Source: Erythrobacter sp. F6033
GTDB lineage: Bacteria; Pseudomonadota; Alphaproteobacteria; Sphingomonadales; Sphingomonadaceae
DNA: 64,000 bases
Reading direction: 5' to 3'
Assembly: GCF_023016005.1 (NCBI RefSeq)
Contig: NZ_JALKAZ010000001.1
Location: 1,178,001 to 1,242,000, forward strand
Below are positions 34,109 through 42,068 of this stretch, in pieces. The position numbers were made by a program, and so were the translations under genes. Each line of letters starts with the position of its first letter. Positions within the stretch are counted from its first letter, which is position 1. The notes under the pieces were generated by a model. The model saw only the letters and a program-made list of their open reading frames with translations. It was not told where the DNA came from and did no database searches.

Positions 34109-34942
34109 TTAGCCATCCCTCTGTGATGGCACAGCATAATCAAATAGCCCGCTACGCTGACCCGCGTGGCGGGCTTTCATTTTTTGGGCTGTGTCGGCTT
34201 CGGTTGGGATGATGCACCATCCGCCGCCATTGGCGAGGGTGGTGTCCAGGCCGCGCTCCAGAACTTCAGGTCCGGGCTGTGCACGCCAGTGATCTCCGAG
34301 TGCATCAGGGGCCTCGCGCGCGCCGCCAAAGCGTTCGGGCCGGGCCTGCGCCGCGTTCCAGATTTCTGTGTTGAGGATGCCGGGGCAAAGGATTGTCACA
34401 CCAATCTCATCCTCGGCAAGTTCGGCTGTCAGCGCTTCACCGATGGCCGCAGTCATCTGCTTTGTCGTCGCGTAGAGGGTAAAGGGGCCGCTTACAGGCG
34501 TAACAGAGGCGGAGCTTGCGGTGATCCCGACATGCCTGTTCCCGCTCAGTTTTTTAAGCGCGGGAAGCCATGCTTGCGCAGTGTAGACTGGCCCCATCAC
34601 GTTGACGCCCATCAACCAGTCGAATGTGCGCGGTTTTGCGGTGCTGACATTTTCCGCGCTGCCCACGCCTGCGTTGATCCACAGCAGAGACGGCTCAACA
34701 CCCTGCGCGATCAGCTTTTCGGCGACGCGCGCGGTCTCCTTGGCATCGGATACATCGCATCCGTGCGCACGAGAATCTGGTCCGCATAGGCGTGCGGTCT
34801 CTTCGGCTTCATACGCGTCAATATCCAGTGCGCAGATACGCATTCCCTTGGCTGCAAAATGCTGCGCCAGCCAACGACCGATACCTCGACCTGCGCCCGT
34901 GATTACAGCCCAATCACCGGGCGCAGGGGAGTAGGCTGTCAT
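34109..34942 (-). CDS. Short-chain dehydrogenase/reductase
   Basis: An NAD(P)-dependent oxidoreductase of 277 residues. Seen are VITGAGRGIGRWLA (cofactor loop), NAGVG, Ser at 143-144 in TASSAS, and the catalytic Y157 and K161 in YATTK. CALDID after the second strand suggests NAD rather than NADP. It is the second gene of a pair, its ATG overlapping the stop of the D-aminoacylase gene by four bases. Substrate unknown. Confidence 0.86.
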   Translation of the reverse strand: MTAYSPAPGDWAVITGAGRGIGRWLAQHFAAKGMRICALDIDAYEAEETARLCGPDSRAHGCDVSDAKETARVAEKLIAQGVEPSLLWINAGVGSAENVSTAKPRTFDWLMGVNVMGPVYTAQAWLPALKKLSGNRHVGITASSASVTPVSGPFTLYATTKQMTAAIGEALTAELAEDEIGVTILCPGILNTEIWNAAQARPERFGGAREAPDALGDHWRAQPGPEVLERGLDTTLANGGGWCIIPTEADTAQKMKARHAGQRSGLFDYAVPSQRDG

Positions 34943-36705
34943 TCAGCCGCTTCCGCAAGCTCCGCACGTTGCGGGCCGCGGATCAGCCCTCCGGGTGTTT
35001 CTCCGGTCCATTTGCCATCGCGGAATGTCACTGCGCCGTTCTTAATCGTGCAGACATAGCCATCGGCCTGTTGCAGCAGGCGCTTGCCGCCTGCGGGAAG
35101 ATCAAACGCCAGCCACGGACGGCCCAGCTTGATCGCGTCCATGTCGATGACATTCAAGTCAGCGAGATAACCCGGCGCGATCACGCCGCGATCTTCCAGA
35201 CCATAGAGAACAGCCGTGTCTCGGCATTGGCGTTTGATCGCGTTTTCTAGGCTGATCCGATCACCGCGCTTGCGGCTCTTTACCCAGTGTTCCAGCATGA
35301 AGGTAGGCGATGCTGCATCGCAGATCGTGCCGCAATGCGCGCCGCCATCGGATAGAGAATTTACGGTGTCATCCGCGTGTTGGAGCGGATGAAGGAAATC
35401 GAGATTGCCGTCGGCGTAGTTCAAAATCGGCAAGTAGATAAAGCCGGTCGCATCGTCAGCGCACAACATGTCATATGCGTATTCCTGCGGATCAACACCG
35501 GCAGCTTGCGCGCGCGCATTTACACTGGCGGTTTCATCCGGCTCATAATCGAAATCCGGATCCATCTCGTATTGCAGCGCCCAGCCTTGCGTGATCACCA
35601 TCACCACACCGATGATGTCCATCGGAGCTTCGCTGTAATCGTTGGCTTCTGACAAAAGCTGTTTCTTGAACGCAGGATCGAGCAGCTTCGCTTTCTGCTC
35701 GGCCCATGGCAGTTCTTTGATCGTTTCCCAGCTTGGTCGGAACGCAAACGGGTTAACTGTGCCTTGCCACGCCATGATGATGCCGTTCCCGCGCAAGGCT
35801 ATCTGCGCGACGATATTTGCGCCGTTATCGTTCTCGGCGCGCATCGTTTCGATTTGTTCTTTAAGCGGCATTTCCTTGGCGATGGATTCCAGCGCGGCGA
35901 AAGTAACGGGAATGCCCGCCTCTCGGGATAGTTTGCCCATCCATTCGAACTCGTTCCAGTCGCGTTGCAGGTCGCTCGCCATTTCAAACACGGCATGGCC
36001 GCCTTGGTCCTTGGCGCGGCCCATCGCTTTCCCGATTGCGACCAGTTCTTCCGGCGTTGCTGTGGTGCCAGGGACAAGCTCGCCTTCCACCGACTTGTGA
36101 AGCACTGTGCGCGAAGTCGAGAAGCCAAGGGCACCAGCGCGCACGCCTTCCTCCACGATGTCGCACATTTTGGCGATGTCATCGTCGGTAGGCACAGCAC
36201 CGGGCTGTTCGCGGTCTTCGAGCACATAAGCGCGCACTGCTCCGTGAGGCACATGGGTGCCGATATCGACGGAGCGCGGCAGCTTTTCCAGCGCGTCGAG
36301 ATATTCGGGGAATGTCTCCCAATCCCATGTAATCCCCTCGGCGAGAGCGGTGCCGGGGATGTCTTCAACCCCTTCCATCAGGCTGATCAACCATTCATGA
36401 CGGTCAGGCTTGGCAGGGGCAAAACCGACACCGCAATTGCCCATTACGACCGTTGTGACGCCATGCCAGCTGGACGGGGCCATCTCCTGATCCCACGTCG
36501 CTTGGCCATCATAGTGTGTGTGAATGTCGACGAACCCGGGGGCGACGACCTTGCCCGATGCGTCGATTTCTTCAACCGCATCGCCGCGCACTTCGCCGAC
36601 TTGCGCGATAAGACCATCCTTGATCGCGACATCGCCGGTAAAACGCTCTGCGCCTGTTCCGTCGACGATGGTCCCACCGCGAATGATAAGATCGAAGGCT
36701 GGCAT
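34939..36705 (-). CDS. N-acyl-D-amino-acid deacylase family amidohydrolase
   Basis: A zinc amidohydrolase of 588 residues (amidohydrolase 3 / D-aminoacylase). The composite-barrel opening FDLIIRGGTIVDGTG leads to the metal site HTHYDGQ, then the bridging-cysteine motif MGNCGVGFAP and the late SDGGAHCG. The length exceeds that of D-aminoacylase (about 480) through insertions in the barrel. The natural substrate could be an acyl-D-amino acid or another cyclic amide. GGGAGAGAG precedes the ATG. It is divergent from the epoxide-hydrolase-like gene. Confidence 0.86.
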   Translation of the reverse strand: MPAFDLIIRGGTIVDGTGAERFTGDVAIKDGLIAQVGEVRGDAVEEIDASGKVVAPGFVDIHTHYDGQATWDQEMAPSSWHGVTTVVMGNCGVGFAPAKPDRHEWLISLMEGVEDIPGTALAEGITWDWETFPEYLDALEKLPRSVDIGTHVPHGAVRAYVLEDREQPGAVPTDDDIAKMCDIVEEGVRAGALGFSTSRTVLHKSVEGELVPGTTATPEELVAIGKAMGRAKDQGGHAVFEMASDLQRDWNEFEWMGKLSREAGIPVTFAALESIAKEMPLKEQIETMRAENDNGANIVAQIALRGNGIIMAWQGTVNPFAFRPSWETIKELPWAEQKAKLLDPAFKKQLLSEANDYSEAPMDIIGVVMVITQGWALQYEMDPDFDYEPDETASVNARAQAAGVDPQEYAYDMLCADDATGFIYLPILNYADGNLDFLHPLQHADDTVNSLSDGGAHCGTICDAASPTFMLEHWVKSRKRGDRISLENAIKRQCRDTAVLYGLEDRGVIAPGYLADLNVIDMDAIKLGRPWLAFDLPAGGKRLLQQADGYVCTIKNGAVTFRDGKWTGETPGGLIRGPQRAELAEAAE

Positions 36706-36774
36706 GGTTCTCTCTCCCAGTTTCTATTTGAGACTGGCTTATCATAATCGCAGGATGCCTGCTACGTTTTCACG

Positions 36775-37683
36775 ATGAGCATGAAACCAAGTGGACCGCA
36801 AAGCTGGACGCCCGATGCCGATAGCGGGATTTCGATCGATTTCGTCGAAGCGGGCGAGCTGACATTCGAAGTGGCGCAGGCGGGCGAGGGTGATCATCTC
36901 GCGCTGTGCCTCCACGGCTTTCCCGAGCTCCATTTCAGCTGGCGGCACCAAATGCCGATGCTGGCCGACATGGGATACCGGGTCTGGGCACCGAACCTGC
37001 GCGGATATGGCGGTACATCTCGGCCCGAAGGCGTCCGCGAATATGCGATGGACAAACTGACCGGAGATGTCGCGGCGCTGATCGAGGCGAGCGGGGCCAA
37101 GAAAGTCACTCTGTTCGCGCATGATTGGGGCGCGATCATTGCTTGGGCCTATGCCATCACGCGCGGCCATACGCTGGAGCGGTTGGTGATCATGAATGTG
37201 CCGCATCCGCAGGTGGCAATGCGCGAGATCAAACATTGGCGGCAGCTCAAGAAAAGCTGGTACATCTATTTCTTCCAGCTGCCTTGGGTGCCGGAGGCAT
37301 TCCTTGGCCGCAACGGAGGCAAGACCGCGGGCAGGTTGATCGAAAAGACGAGCTGCCGGCCTGAATTGTTCGGGCCGGAAGTGCAGGCGATCTACAACGG
37401 GGCGGCCATGCGACCGGGTGCGCGTACCGCGATGGTCAATTATTACCGCGCGCTCCTGCGCCATCGCGGCACGCTGGATATGAGTGACTTCAAGGTTGAG
37501 GTTCCGACCCTGATGCTGTGGGGCGAAGAGGACGTTGCGCTCAATATCCACTGCACCGAAGGCACCGAGGAATGGGTGCCCGACTTTGAGCTAAAACGGT
37601 TTCCCGGAATATCCCACTGGGTTCAGCAAGATGCTCCAGATGCAGTCAATGCGAAGCTGAAAGAGTGGTTGCCGGGCGCGTAA
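36775..37683 (+). CDS. Alpha/beta hydrolase, soluble epoxide hydrolase type
   Basis: A protein of 302 residues. HGFPE (47-51) forms the oxyanion site, D117 in AHDWGA is the nucleophile, Tyr residues in the cap (IYFF, NYYRA) could polarise the epoxide, and the C-terminal His lies in GISHWVQ. These together fit epoxide hydrolases; haloalkane dehalogenase or fluoroacetate dehalogenase activity is the alternative. It is divergent from the D-aminoacylase gene and converges on the MFS gene. Confidence 0.84.
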   Translation: MSMKPSGPQSWTPDADSGISIDFVEAGELTFEVAQAGEGDHLALCLHGFPELHFSWRHQMPMLADMGYRVWAPNLRGYGGTSRPEGVREYAMDKLTGDVAALIEASGAKKVTLFAHDWGAIIAWAYAITRGHTLERLVIMNVPHPQVAMREIKHWRQLKKSWYIYFFQLPWVPEAFLGRNGGKTAGRLIEKTSCRPELFGPEVQAIYNGAAMRPGARTAMVNYYRALLRHRGTLDMSDFKVEVPTLMLWGEEDVALNIHCTEGTEEWVPDFELKRFPGISHWVQQDAPDAVNAKLKEWLPGA

Positions 37684-37687
37684 GGTC

Positions 37688-39094
37688 TCAGGCCCGCTCA
37701 GGCATTCTAACGAATAGCAACACCGCCAAACCAATGCCGAACAGCAGGCAGATCGACGCCATGCCGACCCGTTGATCGTTGAATGCGGTGGTGAACAATT
37801 CCACCAGCAAAGGCCCCATCCAGACCGTGATCGTCCCGGCAATGGCGTAAAGTCCGAAAAACTCTCCGCTGCGCCCTGCCGGAGCGAGCGTAACCAACAT
37901 CGCGCGGCTCGAGGAAATACTGGCTGTTACCGTGACTGCGACTACGCTGATCAGACTAAGATAGGTGAGGTCGGACAGGCTCTGGAACACCAATCCGTCC
38001 CACACCTGATAATTCTGCATTGCTCCAAAGAACAAAGTGTCCTGCGTTAGCGAAAGCTGCGCTGAAAACGCGATCACCATAACGACAATCTCGATGATGA
38101 GAGCGTTTTTCACGCCCACCTTACCGTCTAACCAGCCGCCGAAAATGCCGCCGAGAAACGCCCATGCTGAGCCGAAAATCGCAAAGCACAGCATTTCGAG
38201 AAAGCCCCAATCAAGAAACAGCGCGACGTAGACCGCACTCAAGGCGAGCAACGCTGCCATACCGTCTTGGTAGAACATGCGCGCGATTAGGAACTTCATC
38301 AGATCAGGGTATTTGGTCGCCTCGCGCAAGGTTTTCAGAACAGTTTGAAAGCCGCTTACAAAGGCCGCGCGCCAGCTTGCGCCGGGAACGCCAGGATCCT
38401 TTGCGTTGAGGAAAAACGGGATCGAAAATGTCACCAGCCAAACCGCGCAAATCGGTCCCGCGATCCGTGCATGGTCGAATGTGGTCAGATCCATGCCAAA
38501 CTGAGGCTCCGCGAATGGCCACTGGATCGCGCCTGGCAGGATCAGCAACAGCGCAAGCGCGACAAAGATCAGCACTGCCGCCAGATTGCCAAGCCCCAGT
38601 CCCAGCCCCGAAATCATCGAAAGCCGCTCGGGCTGGCCAGAGACCGATAGCATCGCGTTGTGCGTCACTTCGGAATAGGTGTAGCTGACATAGGCCGCGA
38701 CCAGCAGGGACATGATCGCCCAAACAGGCAGGCCTGCACCTCCGGGCTGCGCAAACCACAACATTCCCGAACAGAGCGCGATGGTGCCCAGAAACACCGC
38801 CAAAAGCGGCTTTAATCGCCCGCCGCGATCAAGCGCTGCGCCCAAAAACGGGGCAGAAAGCGCGGCGATCAAGCCTGCCCATTTGGTCACAGAGGCGATT
38901 GTAGCTTGCCCCTGCGCATTGGCGGTTCGCAATGCTTCGTCAGGCCCCAGAGCGTCTAACTCGCCGCTTGCGAGCAAGTCTGCGCCGATAATGTCTCGCG
39001 CAAAGTACGGCGCGAAGATGTAGATGACGATCAGGATGTAATAAGGATTACGAGCCCATTCGAAAATGGCCCAGGCGAACCCTGTCTTGCCCAA
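37688..39094 (-). CDS. MFS transporter, UMF1 / Atg22-like
   Basis: An inner-membrane transporter with about 12 helices. The first helix starts FAWAIFEWARNPYY, typical of UMF1-type permeases. A TTG at 39094 is preceded by GGGAGGAG and gives an N terminus of the length usual in the family (468 residues); a TTG at 39187 would add 31 residues but has no ribosome site. The transported substrate is not known. It is the last of three minus-strand genes after phaC. Confidence 0.82.
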   Translation of the reverse strand: MGKTGFAWAIFEWARNPYYILIVIYIFAPYFARDIIGADLLASGELDALGPDEALRTANAQGQATIASVTKWAGLIAALSAPFLGAALDRGGRLKPLLAVFLGTIALCSGMLWFAQPGGAGLPVWAIMSLLVAAYVSYTYSEVTHNAMLSVSGQPERLSMISGLGLGLGNLAAVLIFVALALLLILPGAIQWPFAEPQFGMDLTTFDHARIAGPICAVWLVTFSIPFFLNAKDPGVPGASWRAAFVSGFQTVLKTLREATKYPDLMKFLIARMFYQDGMAALLALSAVYVALFLDWGFLEMLCFAIFGSAWAFLGGIFGGWLDGKVGVKNALIIEIVVMVIAFSAQLSLTQDTLFFGAMQNYQVWDGLVFQSLSDLTYLSLISVVAVTVTASISSSRAMLVTLAPAGRSGEFFGLYAIAGTITVWMGPLLVELFTTAFNDQRVGMASICLLFGIGLAVLLFVRMPERA

Positions 39095-39211
39095 TGCTCC
39101 TCCCGATCCGTGATGGGGCCGAATAAGGGCGGAGTCCGCCTGTGGTGTGGCTGTCGCTATCGCATCTCTCCCTAGCCTCCGCCTCAATCGGGTAGATGGC
39201 TAATCACTTCA

Positions 39212-40063
39212 CTACGCTGCTTCGCGCTCTTCTCCGCTCGCTGAACGGTCTAGAAATTCGCGCATTGCTGCGGTGCATTGCTCTTTGTGAGAAAGCAGGA
39301 ACAGGTGTCCGCCGCCTTCCATCACGACGAGCTCGCTATCGGGAATGAGCATGGACAGAAACTTGCCATTGGCGAGCGGCACGATGGCATCGTCATCGCC
39401 CATCATGATGAGGGTTTTCTGCTTGAGCAGAAATGGTAGCGCCGGTGCGCTGGTCCAGCCAAGCATACACATCAGCTGATACATATAGCCGCGCGGGGAG
39501 GGTGGTTTGAGCAGGGACATGTGCCCCTTCTTGCCCTTCGTCTTGCCTAGACCTTCGCCGTAAAGCGTTTCGAAGTTCTTCAGCATGTAATCGGTGTCGA
39601 TGTAGCGGCGCGGATTGGCCATCTTGGTCAGCGCCTTCGGGCTGCCCGGAACCATCAGCATGCCGGCGCTTGTCGCGATCAGAACGACGCGGCGCGTGCG
39701 GCTCGCGTGTTGCATAGCAAAATGTTGGGCAATACCGCCGCCCCAGCTGATGCCCATTACATCGACATCACCGACGCCGAGTTGGTCGAGCAGTTTTGAC
39801 GCGGTCCAGCTAATGGTGAAGGGGTTGTACGGTATTGTCGGATCGGGCGATTCGCCCACACCCGGCATGTCAAACATGATGAAAGCGCGCTCTGGAAGTG
39901 CATCGGCCAATGGCGCAACTGCTTCGATATTCGCGCCGATCCCGTTGAAGAAAAGCACAGGCAAATGCTCGCTCGGCTCATCCAGCCGCCATGTAGCAAC
40001 CCGTAGCGTCCGTCCGCCCACCTGCTGCATAGATACCACGGCGTCTTTTAAGACATCAGACAT
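39212..40063 (-). CDS. Alpha/beta hydrolase, PHA-depolymerase-like
   Basis: A serine hydrolase of 283 residues. The elbow GISWGGG (S106), the Asp in MGDDDAIVP and the His in GGGHLFLL are visible. The stretch FFNGIGANIE and the pattern around the elbow resemble intracellular medium-chain PHA depolymerases (PhaZ). It lies 110 bases downstream of phaC on the same strand, as PhaZ often does, which supports a role in polymer mobilisation. Another esterase function cannot be excluded. Confidence 0.75.
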   Translation of the reverse strand: MSDVLKDAVVSMQQVGGRTLRVATWRLDEPSEHLPVLFFNGIGANIEAVAPLADALPERAFIMFDMPGVGESPDPTIPYNPFTISWTASKLLDQLGVGDVDVMGISWGGGIAQHFAMQHASRTRRVVLIATSAGMLMVPGSPKALTKMANPRRYIDTDYMLKNFETLYGEGLGKTKGKKGHMSLLKPPSPRGYMYQLMCMLGWTSAPALPFLLKQKTLIMMGDDDAIVPLANGKFLSMLIPDSELVVMEGGGHLFLLSHKEQCTAAMREFLDRSASGEEREAA

Positions 40064-40173
40064 GTAATTCCCGTCCTTTTTTCACGCTTCGGCACGGCCT
40101 GAAACGTGGGCTGGAGGGTCCTCCTTAAGGTGGCCTCCAACAAGTTCTAATCTAGTGTTGGATACGGGCCCTA

Positions 40174-41871
40174 TCAGACTTCCTCTACGACGTAGAGTCC
40201 GGGTGCGGGGTCTGTTGGTTTGTGTTTGGTGCTGCCAAGTTTTTTTGGCGCCGATTTCATCGGACCTGAGCGCTTTTGAATCCATTCCATCCAATACGGC
40301 CACCAACTGCCTTTGACCTCTTCCGTTCCTTGCAACCACTCGTCCGCGGTGTCGGGGAGTTTGCCCTTCTTCTTCTGGACGAAGTATTTGGCTTTCGGAT
40401 TGCCAGGAGGGTTCAGGATAGCCTGCATGTGACCTGACTGGCTTAAGACATATGTGACGTTTTTCGACCCGAACAGCTGGGTCGAACGATAAGTCGCTTT
40501 CCACGGAGTGATATGATCGGTCACGCCGCCAAGGATGAACATGTCCGAAGTTACCTTGGATAGGTCGACCATGTGATCGGCCATCTCGACTTCGCCTTGC
40601 TTGGTAAAGGCAAGTGTTTCGAACAGTGTCAGGAAATCGCCCATCAAGCTGGCCGACAGGTTTGTCGCATCGGCATTCCAATACAGCACGTCGAAAGCTG
40701 GTGGATCCATGCCGAGCAGGTAATTGTTGATCACATAGTTCCAGATGAGATCGTTCGGCCGCAGCCATGCAAAGCCGCGTGCGAGATCATCTGCCTTGAT
40801 AATGCCTGCTTTTGCGGCGCGTTGGCGGGCAAGAGCAGTACCGTTCTCGCTAACAAGCGACGCGGCTTCGATATCGGTCTGTTTCGGGTGAAGAACGCAA
40901 ACCATCAGAGTCAAAGTGCCGAGAATGTCGTTGTTCGTTGCGGCAAGTTTCGAAGCGAGGACCGATGCGGTTTGGCCACCTGAGCAGCCAGCCGAAACAT
41001 TGACCTTTTTCGATCCGGTGATTTGCGAAACGACCTCAAGCGCCTCTTCGCACGACGCAATGTAATCGCCGAGGCCCCAGTGGCCTTGGTCTTTCGATGG
41101 ATTGCGCCATGAAATCACAAAAGTCTGAAGCCCGTTATCAACCTGCCATTTGATGATCGATTTCTCCGGCGACAGATCATTGATGTACATCTTGTTGATC
41201 TGAGGCGGGATCGTTAGCTGCGGGATTTCATGCACTTCATCGGTGATCGGCGCATATTGCACCAACTCGTACATTTCGGTGCGGTGGACCACGGAGCCTT
41301 TGGATGTCGCGATGTTCTCACCCAGCTTGAAGGGGCGCTTGTCGACCTGGCTGACCATGCCCTTGTTGTGGACCAGATCGTTGTAGGCATTCTGCAGGCC
41401 TTTGATCAGCGACAGACCGCCGGAATTGATGATCTGTTTTTGCGCGATCGGGTTGCCGGCGAGTGTGTTGGTCGGCGCAAGTCCATCAAGGATGATGTTG
41501 GCGATAAAGTTCGCCCGGTTGCGCTCCAGCTCATCCAGCTCAAGTTCTTCGAGCCAGCTGCGCATGCCCTTTTGCACGGCGAGATAATATTGAGCGCCCG
41601 CGCGGAAAAACGGGTTGAACTGCCACGCTGGGTCCTGAAAACGTTTGTCCTTAGGGTTGGGCGCAAGGTCGCTTTTGCCGGTCAAGATTTTGACCATGTC
41701 TTCGCTAAACGATTTGGCATGCTTGAAAGCACGGTTCGGATCCGAAGCTGTTTCTCGCAACAGGAGCGCGACGGCGCTCACAAAGTCCTCACGTGCAACT
41801 CCAATCAATGGCCCCAAGGCGTTGGTGGATTGCGCAGCTTCGTTTTCGAGCTTGATCGTGCTGTCTGACAT
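40174..41871 (-). CDS. phaC: Class I polyhydroxyalkanoate synthase
   Basis: It polymerises hydroxyacyl-CoA into storage polyester on granule surfaces. The lipase-like box SAGCSGG holds the catalytic C296; D452 (GVTDHITPW) and H481 (SGHMQ) complete the triad. YINDLSPEKSI and FVISWRNP are further synthase motifs. The frame stays open for 147 codons upstream, but that part lies over the GGDEF gene; the ATG at 41871 has GAGGGGA just before it and gives 565 residues. It is divergent from the first GGDEF-EAL gene. Confidence 0.95.
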   Translation of the reverse strand: MSDSTIKLENEAAQSTNALGPLIGVAREDFVSAVALLLRETASDPNRAFKHAKSFSEDMVKILTGKSDLAPNPKDKRFQDPAWQFNPFFRAGAQYYLAVQKGMRSWLEELELDELERNRANFIANIILDGLAPTNTLAGNPIAQKQIINSGGLSLIKGLQNAYNDLVHNKGMVSQVDKRPFKLGENIATSKGSVVHRTEMYELVQYAPITDEVHEIPQLTIPPQINKMYINDLSPEKSIIKWQVDNGLQTFVISWRNPSKDQGHWGLGDYIASCEEALEVVSQITGSKKVNVSAGCSGGQTASVLASKLAATNNDILGTLTLMVCVLHPKQTDIEAASLVSENGTALARQRAAKAGIIKADDLARGFAWLRPNDLIWNYVINNYLLGMDPPAFDVLYWNADATNLSASLMGDFLTLFETLAFTKQGEVEMADHMVDLSKVTSDMFILGGVTDHITPWKATYRSTQLFGSKNVTYVLSQSGHMQAILNPPGNPKAKYFVQKKKGKLPDTADEWLQGTEEVKGSWWPYWMEWIQKRSGPMKSAPKKLGSTKHKPTDPAPGLYVVEEV

Positions 41872-42068
41872 AAGGTCCCCTCTTGCGGTCCGTTCTTCGA
41901 CGGACCTTTTCATTACATCGCAGTCATGCCTTTTGCCCGAGCAAGTTTCAAGCGAGTCTCGAACAGGCGGTTTATGCCTAGTCATTGGGTTAATTGATCT
42001 TAGCCATTCCTCAACTTGTCTCCGTGTAGAGAGCGCAATCAAGATTTTGCTTGGGAGTGGTCCTGGTA

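Noticed and set aside
35965..36747. Plus-strand frame of 260 codons inside the D-aminoacylase gene
   Set aside because: Antisense to a gene with clear metal-site motifs; no family or start signal.
40100..40170. Inverted GGAGG-type repeats between phaC and the PhaZ-like gene as a terminator
   Set aside because: Stems are short and overlapping and no T run follows on the minus strand.
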